From the NCBI GenBank assembly GCA_041687675.1, contig JAWLBM010000013.1:34170-98169 (forward strand): a DNA stretch of 64,000 nt, written 5' to 3'. Of the stretch, positions 39,363-48,726 are shown piece after piece (position 1 is the stretch's first letter; the number at the start of each line of letters is the position of its first letter). Source of the DNA: JAWLBM01 sp041687675 (GTDB lineage Bacteria; Pseudomonadota; Alphaproteobacteria; Rhizobiales; Pleomorphomonadaceae). The notes below the pieces were generated by a model that did no database searches, had not been told where the DNA came from, and worked only from the letters and a program-made list of their open reading frames with translations. A program made the translations under genes and the position numbers.

Positions 39363-40387
39363 GCAGGGCGGTACGCCTGCCGGACCCGGCGGACCCGGTG
39401 ACGCGCCTGCCGGACCCGGCGACGCGCGACCGGTCATTGCCGCCGACGACGGTGCCGCCGGAGCCGCCGGCTCCGCCCCTTTCCGATCTCCTCGCCGGCG
39501 GCGAGCGCGCCGCCGCCGCGCGCGGCTATTGGCGCGAGTGGCGGAAGGCGGCGGTGGCCGAGGTGCTGTTCAGGCTGTTCTCGGCCCTGCCCCCCGCCCT
39601 CGCCTCCAACCTCGGCGCCCGCCTCGGCCGCCGGCGGGCGGCGCGCGGCGGCGCGCGGGTGGCGCGCGCCGCGGCCAACATCCGCCGGATCAGGCCCGAC
39701 ATCCCGGATGCGGCGATCCCGGCGCTGGTCGCCCGGTTCTACGAGAATGTCGGCCGCGTCTACGCGGAGACGCCCGTGCTCCACCGCGTGGTCCGCGACG
39801 GGCGGGTCCGGATCGAGGGGCGCGAGCGCTTCGAGGCGGCGCGGGCCCTCGGGCCGGTGATCCTGGTCGGCGCCCACCTCGCCAACTGGGAGTTCTTCTC
39901 CCCGGTGTTCACGGCCAAGGGCGAGCGCCTGTTCGGGCTGGTCGACCCGCCCCGGGCGCTGTCGCGCCGGCGGATCATCATGCGGGTCCGCACCCGCCTC
40001 GGCCTCGACCCCATCCTGCCGACCCGCGCCGGGCTGAGGCAGATCGTGCAAGTGCTGGAGGCGGGCGGGACCGTCAGCATGTTCTGCGACGAGTCGGACC
40101 ATCAGGCCCGGATCCTGGCGCCGCCCTTCGGCCGCCCGCTCGACCCGGCGGCGAACCTCCTCCGCGTCGCCCGCCTCGCCCGTCGCAGCGGGGCGACGCT
40201 GCTCCCCTGGCACGTGGAGCGCACCGGTCCGGCCCGCTACACCGTCTGGATCCAGGAGCCGCTCGAGTTGCCCGGCGCCGGGGCGGACGATCCGGCGACG
40301 GCCGACGCCCTGGCGATCGCCGCCGTGCTCGAGGCCCGGATCCGGGAGAACATCGCCGACTGGTACATGCTGGACAACCGCCTCTGA
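39359..40387 (+). CDS. LpxL/HtrB-like lysophospholipid acyltransferase (second copy)
   Basis: A 342-residue member of the lipid A acyltransferase family with the catalytic H173 to E178 in GAHLANWEFF, and FYENVGRVYAETPVL before it. The N-terminal 40 residues are Pro-rich with a near-perfect duplication (RLPDPADPVT / RLPDPATRDR), probably disordered. It is translationally coupled to the P450 by a 4-base overlap, which is unusual and suggests a role in making or modifying a specific lipid rather than standard lipid A. It is only distantly similar to the copy at 31271-32197. Confidence 0.87.
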   Translation: MSRAVRLPDPADPVTRLPDPATRDRSLPPTTVPPEPPAPPLSDLLAGGERAAAARGYWREWRKAAVAEVLFRLFSALPPALASNLGARLGRRRAARGGARVARAAANIRRIRPDIPDAAIPALVARFYENVGRVYAETPVLHRVVRDGRVRIEGRERFEAARALGPVILVGAHLANWEFFSPVFTAKGERLFGLVDPPRALSRRRIIMRVRTRLGLDPILPTRAGLRQIVQVLEAGGTVSMFCDESDHQARILAPPFGRPLDPAANLLRVARLARRSGATLLPWHVERTGPARYTVWIQEPLELPGAGADDPATADALAIAAVLEARIRENIADWYMLDNRL

Positions 40388-40513
40388 GGCCGGTCGGTCC
40401 CGGAACCTCCGACGCCTCGTTCCGGGCGGCAATTGAATCCGCTACACCTCGCCCTCCGTGCCCCGGCCGCCGCGGGTCCCGGAAGGCCGACGCCTCGCAG
40501 CAGGAGAGCATCA

Positions 40514-41458
40514 ATGATCACCCTCGACGACGTCCGGTCCGCCGCGGCCTCCATCGCCGGGCGGGTGCGCCGGACGCCGCTGGTCGCGGCGGACCAGCTG
40601 AAATCGCCGCTGGCGCCGGGCAACGACGTGGTGCTGAAGCTCGAGCTCCTGCAGGTGACCGGCTCGTTCAAGGCGCGCGGGGCCACCAACAAGCTCGCCA
40701 ACACCGACGCCGCGACGCTCGCCCGCGGGGTGGTCGCGGCCTCCGGCGGCAACCATGGCCTCGCCACCGCGCGGGCCGCCTTCGTCGCCGGCGTGCCGGC
40801 CACCATCTACCTCCCCGACAACGCCACGGCGGACAAGATCGCCAAGCTCAGCGGCTGGGGCGCCGAGGTCCGCATCGTCGGCTCCGCCTGGCACGAGGCG
40901 AACGAGGCGGCGCTCGCGCATGTCGAGCGGACCGGCGCGGCCTACTTCCATCCCTTCGCCGATCCGCTGGTGGTGGCCGGCCAGGGCACCGTCGGCGTCG
41001 AGATCCTGGAGGACGCGCCGGACGTCGACGTCGTGCTGGTGGCCATGGGCGGCGGCGGCCTGATCAGCGGGGTGGCGACCGCCGTCAAGGCGCTGCGGCC
41101 CACCGCCCGGGTGATCGGCATCGAGGCGGAGGGCTGCCCGGTGCTGCTGCGGGCGCTGGAGGCGGGCCGCAATGTCGGCCTCGAGCGGATCACCACCCGG
41201 GTCGCCACCATGGCCTGCGCGAAGACCGTCGACCCGGTGTTCGAGACCGTGCGCGAGCGGGTCGACGGCATCGTGCTCGTCTCCGACGCGGAGATGGAGG
41301 CGGCGGCGCGCTGGCTCTGGTTCGAGATGGGCCTTGCCGCCGACCTCAGCGGCGCGGCCGCCGTCGCGGCCCTGCGCGAGGGCCGGGTCGACCTCAGGCC
41401 CGGCGAGAGGGTGGCCGCCATCGTCTGCGGCGCCGGCCCGGACGGCCTTGCCGGCTGA
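40514..41458 (+). CDS. Threonine/serine dehydratase
   Basis: A 314-residue PLP-dependent beta-family dehydratase that deaminates threonine or serine. Schiff-base K53 lies in TGSFKARGA; ASGGNHGLATA binds the substrate and MGGGGLISG the phosphate. There is no C-terminal ACT domain, so it is the catabolic, non-allosteric type. CAGGAGAG precedes the ATG at 40514. It lies 120 bases before the sox genes; serine made from sarcosine-derived glycine could be its substrate. Confidence 0.9.
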   Translation: MITLDDVRSAAASIAGRVRRTPLVAADQLKSPLAPGNDVVLKLELLQVTGSFKARGATNKLANTDAATLARGVVAASGGNHGLATARAAFVAGVPATIYLPDNATADKIAKLSGWGAEVRIVGSAWHEANEAALAHVERTGAAYFHPFADPLVVAGQGTVGVEILEDAPDVDVVLVAMGGGGLISGVATAVKALRPTARVIGIEAEGCPVLLRALEAGRNVGLERITTRVATMACAKTVDPVFETVRERVDGIVLVSDAEMEAAARWLWFEMGLAADLSGAAAVAALREGRVDLRPGERVAAIVCGAGPDGLAG

Positions 41459-41578
41459 CCGGCCGGCGACGTCGCGTTACTCGCCCGCCGCTTCGCTTTC
41501 CGGCTGGACGGACGGCGCGCCATGCCGGACGATCCGGGTCCGCCGGAACGCCGGCGTGTTCGCCGGGTCCGGGGGCCG

Positions 41579-42829
41579 ATGCGCTACTCCATCCTGAGCC
41601 TTGCCGCCGAGGCGCTGCGCAACAACCGCGGCTGGCCGCCCGCCTGGCGCAAGGCGGCGCCGAAGCCGTCCTACTCCGTCGTGGTCGTCGGCGGCGGCGG
41701 GCACGGCCTCGCCACGGCCTGGACCCTCGCCGCCACCTACGGCATCCGCGACGTGGCGGTGATCGAGAAGGGCTGGATCGGCTCCGGCAACGCCGGGCGC
41801 AACACCACCATCATCCGCTCCAACTACCTGCTCCCCGGCAACATCCCCTTCTACGAGCTGTCGCTGAAGCTCTGGGAGCGGCAGGAGGCGGACCTCGGAT
41901 TCAACACCATGGTGAGCCAGCGCGGGGTGCTCAACCTCTGCCATTCCGACGCCCAGCGCGACGCCTACGCCCGCCGCGGCAACGCCATGCGCCTCCACGG
42001 CGTCGACGCCGAACTCCTCGACCGGGAGGGCGTGCGGCGGATCGCCCCCTTCCTCGACTTCGACGGCGCCCGCTTCCCGATCACCGGCGGCCTCATGCAG
42101 CGGCGCGGCGGCACCGCCCGCCACGACGCGGTCGTGTGGGGCTACGCCCGGGCGGCCGACCGGCTCGGCGTCGACATCGTCGAGGACTGCGAGGCGACCG
42201 GCTTTCTCCTCGAGCGCGGCCGGGTCGTCGGCGTCGAGACGACGCGCGGGACGATCCGGGCCGGCAAGGTGGGCCTCGCCGTCGCGGGCAGCACCTCGCG
42301 CGTGGCGGCGATGGCCGGGCTGCGGCTGCCGATCGAGAGCCATGTCCTGCAGGCCTTCGTCAGCGAGGGGCTGAAGCCGCTGATCCCGCAGGTGATCACC
42401 TTCGGCGCCGGGCACTTCTACGTCAGCCAGTCCGACAAGGGCGGCCTCGTCTTCGGCGGAGACATCGACGGCTACAATTCCTGGGCCCAGCGCGGCAACC
42501 TGCCGACCGTGCGCGACGTTTGCGAGGGCGCCATGGCGGTGATGCCGATGGTCGGCCGGGCGCGAATCCTCCGCCACTGGGGCGGCCTCATGGACATGAC
42601 CATGGACGGCTCCCCGATCATCGACCGCACCCCGGTCGAGAGCCTATTCCTCAACGGCGGCTGGTGCTACGGCGGCTTCAAGGCGACGCCAGCCTCCGGC
42701 CTCTGCTTCGCCCACCTCCTCGCCACCGGCGAGACACACCATGCCGCCGCCGCCTACCGGCTGGACCGCTTCGCCGAGGGCCGTCTCGTCAACGAGAAGG
42801 GCACCGGCGCCCAGCCGAACCTGCACTAG
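41579..42829 (+). CDS. soxB: Sarcosine oxidase beta subunit
   Basis: The catalytic flavoprotein subunit of heterotetrameric sarcosine oxidase, oxidising sarcosine to glycine and formaldehyde equivalents. The 416 residues start MRYSILSLAAEALRN, the family's usual start; an upstream ATG at 41522 would add 19 unrelated residues. FAD motif VVVVGGGGHGLATAW, then the segment GGTARHDAVVWG with the His used for covalent FMN in known enzymes. First of four overlapping or nearly abutting genes soxB-D-A-G. Confidence 0.94.
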   Translation: MRYSILSLAAEALRNNRGWPPAWRKAAPKPSYSVVVVGGGGHGLATAWTLAATYGIRDVAVIEKGWIGSGNAGRNTTIIRSNYLLPGNIPFYELSLKLWERQEADLGFNTMVSQRGVLNLCHSDAQRDAYARRGNAMRLHGVDAELLDREGVRRIAPFLDFDGARFPITGGLMQRRGGTARHDAVVWGYARAADRLGVDIVEDCEATGFLLERGRVVGVETTRGTIRAGKVGLAVAGSTSRVAAMAGLRLPIESHVLQAFVSEGLKPLIPQVITFGAGHFYVSQSDKGGLVFGGDIDGYNSWAQRGNLPTVRDVCEGAMAVMPMVGRARILRHWGGLMDMTMDGSPIIDRTPVESLFLNGGWCYGGFKATPASGLCFAHLLATGETHHAAAAYRLDRFAEGRLVNEKGTGAQPNLH

Positions 42830-42837
42830 GAGTCCGG

Positions 42838-43098
42838 ATGCGACTGCCCTGCCCCTTCTGCGGCGAGCGCGATGCGGCGGAGTTCCGCTACCGGGGAGAC
42901 GCGGCGCCGCGCCAGCCGCCTCCGGAGGCGGACGCGGCGGCCATCGCCGACCATCTCTACCTCCGCGACAATCCCGCCGGGCCGATCCGCGAACTCTGGT
43001 ACCACCGCGGCGGCTGCCAGGGCTGGATCGTGGTCGAGCGCGACACCCGCACGCACGAGGTCGCGGCGGCCTTTCCGGCCTCGGAGGACCGGCGGTGA
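42838..43098 (+). CDS. soxD: Sarcosine oxidase delta subunit
   Basis: An 86-residue small subunit with a zinc site: C5 and C8 in CPFCGERD and the downstream His and Cys in YHRGGCQGW. Starts 8 bases after soxB, ends in a GTGA overlap with soxA. Confidence 0.94.
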   Translation: MRLPCPFCGERDAAEFRYRGDAAPRQPPPEADAAAIADHLYLRDNPAGPIRELWYHRGGCQGWIVVERDTRTHEVAAAFPASEDRR

Positions 43099-46055
43099 GC
43101 GGCTGGCGCCTCCCCTCGGGCGGTCTCGTCGACCGCGGCCGCCCGCTCGACTTCCGCTTCGACGGCCGGCGCTACACCGGCCTTGCCGGCGACACCCTCG
43201 CCTCGGCGCTGACGGCGAACGGGGTCCGCCTGCTCGGCCGCTCGTTCAAGTACCACCGCCCGCGCGGGCTCTTCGCGGCCGGGCCGGACGAGCCCAACGC
43301 CCTTGTCGAGCTTCGCGCCGGCGCCCGCCGCGAGCCGAACACCAGGGCGAGCGAGGTGGAACTCTTCGAGGGGCTCGAGGCGGCGAGCCAGAACCGCTTC
43401 CCCTCGCTCGCCTTCGACCTCATGGGTGTAAATAGCATTGTCTCGCCGCTGCTTGCGGCGGGTTTCTACTACAAGACCTTCAAATGGCCGTCCGCCTTCT
43501 GGGAGCGGGTCTACGAGCCGCTGATCCGCCGCGCCGCCGGGCTCGGCCGCCTCTCCGGCGCGCCGGACCCGGACGCCTACGAGACCGCGACCGTCCACGC
43601 GGACGTGCTCGTCGTCGGCGGCGGCCCGGCGGGCCTCGCCGCGGCGCTGGCGGCGGGCCGGGCCGGCGCGCGGGTGATCCTCGCCGAGCGCGACGCGCAT
43701 TTCGGCGGCCGGCTCCTCTCAGAACGGCACGTGATCGGCGAGGGCGACGGCCTCGCCTTCGCGCGGGCGGCGGCGGACGAACTCGCGGCCATGCCGAACG
43801 TCCGGCTGATGCCGCGGACCACCGTCTTCGGCGTCTACGACGGGGGGAGCCACGGCGCGCTGGAGAAGGTCGCCGACCACCTTCCCGAGCCACCGCCCGG
43901 CCTCCCCCGCCAGCGCGCCTGGACGATCGTCGCAAGGCGCAGCGTGGTGGCGACCGGGTCGGTGGAGCGGCCGGTGGTGTTCTCCGCAAACGACACGCCC
44001 GGCGTGATGCTGGCCTCGGCCATGCGGGGCCTCGCCGTCCGCCACGCCGTCGCCGCCGGGCGCCGCGTCGCCGTCTTCACCGCCACCGACGACGGCTGGG
44101 CGGCGGCGGCGGACATGGCGGCGGCGGGCGTGCCGGTCTCGACCGTGATCGATGCAAGGCCGGGCCGGCGCCCGGTCCCGCCGGAGCTCGCCGCCGCCCG
44201 GGTGATCGCCGGCGGCCTCGTGCGCGAGGCCATCGGCGGGCGGTCCCTGTCGACGATCGAGGTGGTGCTGCCCGGCGGCGGAGTGGAACGGATCCCCTGC
44301 GATGCGCTGGCCGTCAGCGGCGGCCACCAGCCGGACATCCAGCTCGCCGGCCACCTCGGCCACCGCCCGGCGTGGAACGACGGCCTCTCCGCCTTCGTCG
44401 CTGGCGAACTGCCGCCCGGCCAGCGCCTCGCCGGGGCCGCCGCCGGGCGGCTATCGCTCGCCGCCTGCCTCGCCGATGGCCACGCCGCCGGCCGCGACGC
44501 CGCGGCGGACTGCGGCTTCGCCGCGCCGTCGGGCGAGGCACCGCGGGCGAAGGACGAGCCGTCCGCCGTCTCCGCCCTGTTCCACGTGCCCGGCGGGCGC
44601 GGCAAGGCCTTCGTCGACCTGCAGCACGACGTCACCGCCGACGACGTCGCCCTCGCCGCCCGCGAGGGCTACGTCGCCGCCGAGCACCTGAAGCGCTACA
44701 CCACCCTCGGCATGGCCACCGACCAGGGGCGAACCTCCAACCTCAACGGCCTTGCCATCCTCGCCGCCCTCACCGGCCGGACGATCCCCGAGGCGGGCCT
44801 TCCCCGCGGCCGTCCGCCGACGGCGCCGGTCGCCATCGCCGCGCTCGCCGGCGCCCACCGCGGCCGCCATTTCCGCCCGACCCGGCTGCCGCCGACCCAC
44901 GAGGTGGCGGTCGAGCGCGGCGCCTCCTTCATCGAGGCGGGCGCCTGGCTGCGGGCCGCCTATTTCCCCGCCGAGGGGGAGGACTGGCTCGCCGCGGCGA
45001 CCCGGGAGGCGGCGGCGGTGCGCCGGGCGGCGGGCGTCACCGAGATGTCCACCCTCGGCAAGGTGGAGGTGTTCGGCCCCGACGCCGCGGCGTTCCTGCA
45101 GCGCCTCTACGCCAATGCGATCGACCGGCTGAAGGTCGGCCGCTGCGCCTACGGGCTGATGCTGCGCGAGGACGGCTTCGTCATGGACGACGGCACCGTC
45201 GCCCGCCTCGGCGACCGGCACTTCGTGGTGACCTGTTCCACCGCCCATGCGGCGGACGTCTTCGAGCACATGGAGTTCTGCCGCCAGGTGCTGTGGCCGG
45301 AGATGGACCTCACGCTGCAGTCGGTCACCGAAGCCTTCGCCCCGCTTGCGCTCGCCGGCCCGCGCGCGCGCGACATCCTCGCCCGGGTCGTCGACCCCGG
45401 CGTGGACGTCTCGGCGGAGGCGCTGCCCTTCCTCGGCTGCCTTGAGGTAACGCTGCTCGGCGGAGTGCCGGCGCGGATCTTCCGGATCAGCTTCTCCGGC
45501 GAACTCGCCTTCGAGATCGCCGTGCCGGCGCGCCGGGGGGCGGACCTCATGCGGGCGATCCTCGCCCGGGGCGCCGACCTCGGCGTCGCGCCCTACGGCC
45601 TCGAGGCGCTCAACATCCTCAGGATCGAGAAAGGTCACCCGGCCGGCGCCGAGCTCGACGGCCGCGTCACCGCCCACGACCTCGGCCTCGGGGCGATGGC
45701 CGAGCGCGCCCACGACTGCATCGGCCGGACGCTGGCGCTGCGCCCGGCGCTGACCGACCCCGGCCGGCCGCGGCTGGTCGGGCTCTCGCCGCTCGACGGC
45801 GCGCGGATCCGCTCCGGCGCGCATCTCCTGCCGCGCGACGCCGCGGTGGTGGCCGGAAACGACCAGGGCTGGGTGACTTCCGCCGCCTTCTCGCCGGAAC
45901 TCGGCCGGTGGATCGCGCTCGGCTATCTCGCCGGCGGCCACCTCCGCCATGGCGAGGTGGTGCGCGTCGCCGATCCGCTGCGCGGGTCCGACGCCCTGGC
46001 GACCGTCGGGCCGCCCTGCTTCATCGACCCCAAGGGAGAGCGCGCCCGTGGCTGA
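43095..46055 (+). CDS. soxA: Sarcosine oxidase alpha subunit
   Basis: The 986-residue large subunit. The N-terminal part has a ferredoxin-like 2Fe-2S-type fold region (GDTLASALTANG, SFKYHRPRG) followed by an NAD-binding domain (VGGGPAGLAAALAAGRAG), and the C-terminal half is a GcvT-like domain (MSTLGKVEVFGPDAAAFLQ, YGLEALNILRIEKGH) that passes the one-carbon unit to tetrahydrofolate. It starts at a GTG overlapping the soxD stop (GTGA); no ATG start gives the conserved N-terminus. Confidence 0.94.
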   Translation: MSGWRLPSGGLVDRGRPLDFRFDGRRYTGLAGDTLASALTANGVRLLGRSFKYHRPRGLFAAGPDEPNALVELRAGARREPNTRASEVELFEGLEAASQNRFPSLAFDLMGVNSIVSPLLAAGFYYKTFKWPSAFWERVYEPLIRRAAGLGRLSGAPDPDAYETATVHADVLVVGGGPAGLAAALAAGRAGARVILAERDAHFGGRLLSERHVIGEGDGLAFARAAADELAAMPNVRLMPRTTVFGVYDGGSHGALEKVADHLPEPPPGLPRQRAWTIVARRSVVATGSVERPVVFSANDTPGVMLASAMRGLAVRHAVAAGRRVAVFTATDDGWAAAADMAAAGVPVSTVIDARPGRRPVPPELAAARVIAGGLVREAIGGRSLSTIEVVLPGGGVERIPCDALAVSGGHQPDIQLAGHLGHRPAWNDGLSAFVAGELPPGQRLAGAAAGRLSLAACLADGHAAGRDAAADCGFAAPSGEAPRAKDEPSAVSALFHVPGGRGKAFVDLQHDVTADDVALAAREGYVAAEHLKRYTTLGMATDQGRTSNLNGLAILAALTGRTIPEAGLPRGRPPTAPVAIAALAGAHRGRHFRPTRLPPTHEVAVERGASFIEAGAWLRAAYFPAEGEDWLAAATREAAAVRRAAGVTEMSTLGKVEVFGPDAAAFLQRLYANAIDRLKVGRCAYGLMLREDGFVMDDGTVARLGDRHFVVTCSTAHAADVFEHMEFCRQVLWPEMDLTLQSVTEAFAPLALAGPRARDILARVVDPGVDVSAEALPFLGCLEVTLLGGVPARIFRISFSGELAFEIAVPARRGADLMRAILARGADLGVAPYGLEALNILRIEKGHPAGAELDGRVTAHDLGLGAMAERAHDCIGRTLALRPALTDPGRPRLVGLSPLDGARIRSGAHLLPRDAAVVAGNDQGWVTSAAFSPELGRWIALGYLAGGHLRHGEVVRVADPLRGSDALATVGPPCFIDPKGERARG

Positions 46056-46611
46056 ACGACCCCCACCCTCGGGCGGCGCAACCGAGCCCGACCGGCTCGC
46101 CGTCACCCTCCTCATGGTCTCCTGCCCGCGCTCGACCGCCGCGGAGACCCGCGCCGCGCTCCGGCAGGCCACCGGGGTCGAGCCGCCGGAGGGACCCCGC
46201 CGGGCCGGTCACGACGCGATGGTGATCCTCGGCGTCGGCCCGGACCGCTGGCTGGTGGTCGTTCCCGGCGAGAGAGCCTTCGACGACGGGCCGGCCGCCC
46301 GCATCGCCGCGGCGCTGCACGGCCTCGCCCTCGTCACCGACCAGAGCGACGCCCGGGCGGTCTTCCGCGTGCCGTCCTTCGCACTGCCCGGCGCGGCGGA
46401 GCGGCTGCTCGCCATCGACCTCGACCCGCGGGCCTTCCCGGACGATGGCGCGGCGGTCACCGAGGCGGCGGGCATGTCCGCCATCGTCTGGCGCGACGGC
46501 GTCGGGCTCCTCCTCGCCGTCCCCCGCAGCATGGAGGCGGACGCGGCCCACCACGTCGGGCTCGCCCTCCGCGCCGAGGCCGCGGCCCGGGCCCAAACCG
46601 GCCGGCCCTGA
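46048..46611 (+). CDS. soxG: Sarcosine oxidase gamma subunit
   Basis: A 187-residue GcvT-related subunit, rapidly evolving as usual for the family: WLVVVPGE, DQSDARAVFRV, LLAIDLDPRAFP and MSAIVWR are the recognisable stretches. The start is a GTG at 46048, 8 bases inside soxA, with GGGAG upstream; no in-frame ATG occurs before the conserved region. It completes a soxBDAG operon and converges with the Deg protease gene. Confidence 0.9.
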   Translation: MAERPPPSGGATEPDRLAVTLLMVSCPRSTAAETRAALRQATGVEPPEGPRRAGHDAMVILGVGPDRWLVVVPGERAFDDGPAARIAAALHGLALVTDQSDARAVFRVPSFALPGAAERLLAIDLDPRAFPDDGAAVTEAAGMSAIVWRDGVGLLLAVPRSMEADAAHHVGLALRAEAAARAQTGRP

Positions 46612-46627
46612 CCGGCGCCGCCTCCGC

Positions 46628-48052
46628 TCAGCGGAAGGCCATGCGCAGAATGCGACCGTTCCGGTCGATGGTGATGCGCCAGAACAGCGGGTCCGACGCG
46701 GCGAGCACCTCGACCTCCGAGGTCCCGGTCACTTCCGCGCCGTTCACCGCGACGATGATGTCGCCGGGCGAAAGACCGACGCGGGCGGCGGGCGAGCGGG
46801 GGCGGACATCGGTGACGACGACGCCGGTCTGGCCGCGGTAGGTCAGCCCCACCTCGGCGGCGACCGCCGGCGAGAGGTTGGCGACCGTCGCCCCCTGGAA
46901 GGGCGAGCGGGCGGTGATGGTGATCTGGTCGCGCGGCGTCGTTTCCGGGGCGGTGCGGAGCGCCACCGGCACCTCGAGCGTCTCGCCGGACCGGTTGACC
47001 GTCAGGATCGCCGTCTGGCCGACCCCGCGGGTGGCGAGGCGGTAGTTGAAGACGCGCGGGTCCGACACCTCGACGCCGTCCACGGCGACGACCAGGTCGC
47101 CCACCTCGAGCCCCGCCTCCAGGGCCGGGCTGTCCGGGGCGACGTCGGTCACCAGCACGCCGCCCGGCCGGTCGAGGCCGAGGCTCTCGGCGATGTCGGC
47201 GGTGACCGACTGCAGGCCGCAGCCGATCCAGGGAAGCTCGACCTGCGAGCCGCCCCGCATGGCGCTGTCGATCACGACCCGCACCATGTTCGAGGGGATG
47301 GCGAAGCCGATGCCGTTGGAGCCGCCGCCGCGGGAGAAGATCGCCGTGTTGATGCCGACGAGCCGGCCCTTCACGTCGACGAGGGCGCCGCCGGAGTTGC
47401 CCGGGTTGATCGCGGCGTCGGTCTGGATGAAGAACTGGTAGTCGGAGATGCCGACCTGGCTGCGCGCCACCGCCGAGACGATGCCCTGCGTCACCGTCTG
47501 GCCGACGCCGAAGGGATTGCCGACGGCGAGCACAAGGTCGCCCACCTCGACGGCGTCGGAGTCGGCGAGCGGCACCACCGGGAGCTCGCCGGCGAAGTCG
47601 CGCACCTTGAGCACCGCGAGGTCGAGCTGGTCGTCCTTGAGGATGACGTCGGCCTCGTACTCGCGGCGGTCGGCCAGCGCGACCTTCACCTCGGTGCCGT
47701 CGGCGATCACGTGGTTGTTGGTGACGATGATGCCGGAGGCATCGACGATCACCCCGGAGCCGAGCGAGTTCTGGGTGCGCTGGCGCGGCCGGCTGGGGAC
47801 CTGGTCGCCGAAGAACTGGCGGAAGAAGGGATCGTCGAACAGCGGCGAGGAGCGCACCTGCACGGTGCGGCTCGCATAGACGTTGACGACGGCGGGCATC
47901 ACGTTCTTCGCCACGGGCGCGAATGTCAGTGTGATCTCCAGGGCGCTCCCCGGCACCGTCTCGGCGACGGCGGGCGGCGCGGCGAATGGCATCGGCGCCG
48001 CCGGCGCCAGCGCCAGCGCGGCGACGACAAGGGATCGCTTGATGAGTCGCAT
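46628..48052 (-). CDS. Do/Deg family periplasmic serine protease
   Basis: A HtrA-type protease and chaperone of 474 residues for misfolded envelope proteins. Signal peptide 1-30 (cleavage after AVA), protease domain with H114 (TNNHV), D144 (DLAVL) and S220 (NPGNSGG), then two PDZ domains (about 285-370 and 390-470). The loop between FFRQFFGD and the catalytic core is short, as in DegQ. Class is clear; whether DegP, DegQ or a specialised paralogue is not. A 16-bp palindrome lies about 100 bp upstream. Confidence 0.93.
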   Translation of the reverse strand: MRLIKRSLVVAALALAPAAPMPFAAPPAVAETVPGSALEITLTFAPVAKNVMPAVVNVYASRTVQVRSSPLFDDPFFRQFFGDQVPSRPRQRTQNSLGSGVIVDASGIIVTNNHVIADGTEVKVALADRREYEADVILKDDQLDLAVLKVRDFAGELPVVPLADSDAVEVGDLVLAVGNPFGVGQTVTQGIVSAVARSQVGISDYQFFIQTDAAINPGNSGGALVDVKGRLVGINTAIFSRGGGSNGIGFAIPSNMVRVVIDSAMRGGSQVELPWIGCGLQSVTADIAESLGLDRPGGVLVTDVAPDSPALEAGLEVGDLVVAVDGVEVSDPRVFNYRLATRGVGQTAILTVNRSGETLEVPVALRTAPETTPRDQITITARSPFQGATVANLSPAVAAEVGLTYRGQTGVVVTDVRPRSPAARVGLSPGDIIVAVNGAEVTGTSEVEVLAASDPLFWRITIDRNGRILRMAFR

Positions 48053-48151
48053 GGAATCGGCTCCCGGCGTTGAGGACCTCGGCGCCTAGATAGTCTTGTT
48101 GAAACGGCGAAGGAAGGGCAGCCCGGCGCCGCAGAACGCGGCATTGCCGCG

Positions 48152-48167
48152 ACGATCGCGCGATCGT
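48152..48167. promoter_or_regulatory. 16-bp perfect palindrome between the Deg protease and secreted protein genes
   Basis: ACGATCGCGCGATCGT is a perfect inverted repeat in the 204-bp divergent gap, 100 bp before the protease ATG and 90 bp before the secreted protein. It may be an operator. For the rightward gene TGATAAT at 48211-48217 is a possible -10. Confidence 0.35.
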
Positions 48168-48256
48168 GAACGATGGTATCGACTCGTTGCAGGCCGAATT
48201 CTCACGTTGCTGATAATCTGCTTCCCCGGCAACGAATATCGATCCGGGAGAGAATA

Positions 48257-48628
48257 ATGCGTACTAGCCTGACCCTGCTGGTGATGGGGGCCACCCTCGG
48301 CTGTGTAAGTGTACCGGCACTGGCCGACGAGAGCCACGCGGTGATCTCCGCATCGGGCAAGGTCGTCCGTGGCGACGACGTCACCCGCGCGGCTCGCGCG
48401 GCCGTCGGGCGTTACGTGGTCACCTTCGACTCGAGCGTGAGGAACTGCGCCTATGTGGCGACCGTCGGGCAGCCGGGCACGGGGACGTTGACTCCCGGGG
48501 TCGCCATGGTCGGGGGAAGTTCGAACAGCCGCATGGTCCGTGTCGAGACCCGGAACCTGAACGGCTCCTATGCCGACCGGGCCTTCCATCTGGTCGTCAT
48601 CTGCGACGACGACGACGGCGACGACTGA
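48257..48628 (+). CDS. Small secreted protein of unknown function
   Basis: A 123-residue protein with a clear signal peptide (residues 1-23, ending VPALA), then a beta-rich domain with two cysteines (C65 in RNCAYVA and C116 in LVVIC), probably disulfide-bonded, and an acidic tail of Asp residues. GGGAG precedes the ATG at 48257. The pattern RYVVTFDSSVRNCAYVA with RAFHLVVIC resembles a widespread but uncharacterised small secreted family. A terminator follows. Confidence 0.72.
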   Translation: MRTSLTLLVMGATLGCVSVPALADESHAVISASGKVVRGDDVTRAARAAVGRYVVTFDSSVRNCAYVATVGQPGTGTLTPGVAMVGGSSNSRMVRVETRNLNGSYADRAFHLVVICDDDDGDD

Positions 48629-48657
48629 GGGGCGGCCGGGTTCGCCCTGAACAAGAC

Positions 48658-48696
48658 GAAGGGGCGGCCCCTTATCGGATCGCCCCTTCGGCTTTT
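48658..48696. terminator. Two-way intrinsic terminator
   Basis: A 9-bp stem (GAAGGGGCG / CGCCCCTTC, 48658-48666 and 48681-48689) is followed on the plus strand by GGCTTTT and on the minus strand by a weakly U-rich stretch. It separates the convergent secreted-protein gene and the end of the ribosomal block after rplQ. Confidence 0.75.
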
Positions 48697-48726
48697 ACGA
48701 GTTCCGCCGGGCGACCGGCGGAATGC

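Noticed and set aside
41522..41579. ATG at 41522 as the soxB start
   Set aside because: The conserved family N-terminus begins at the ATG at 41579.
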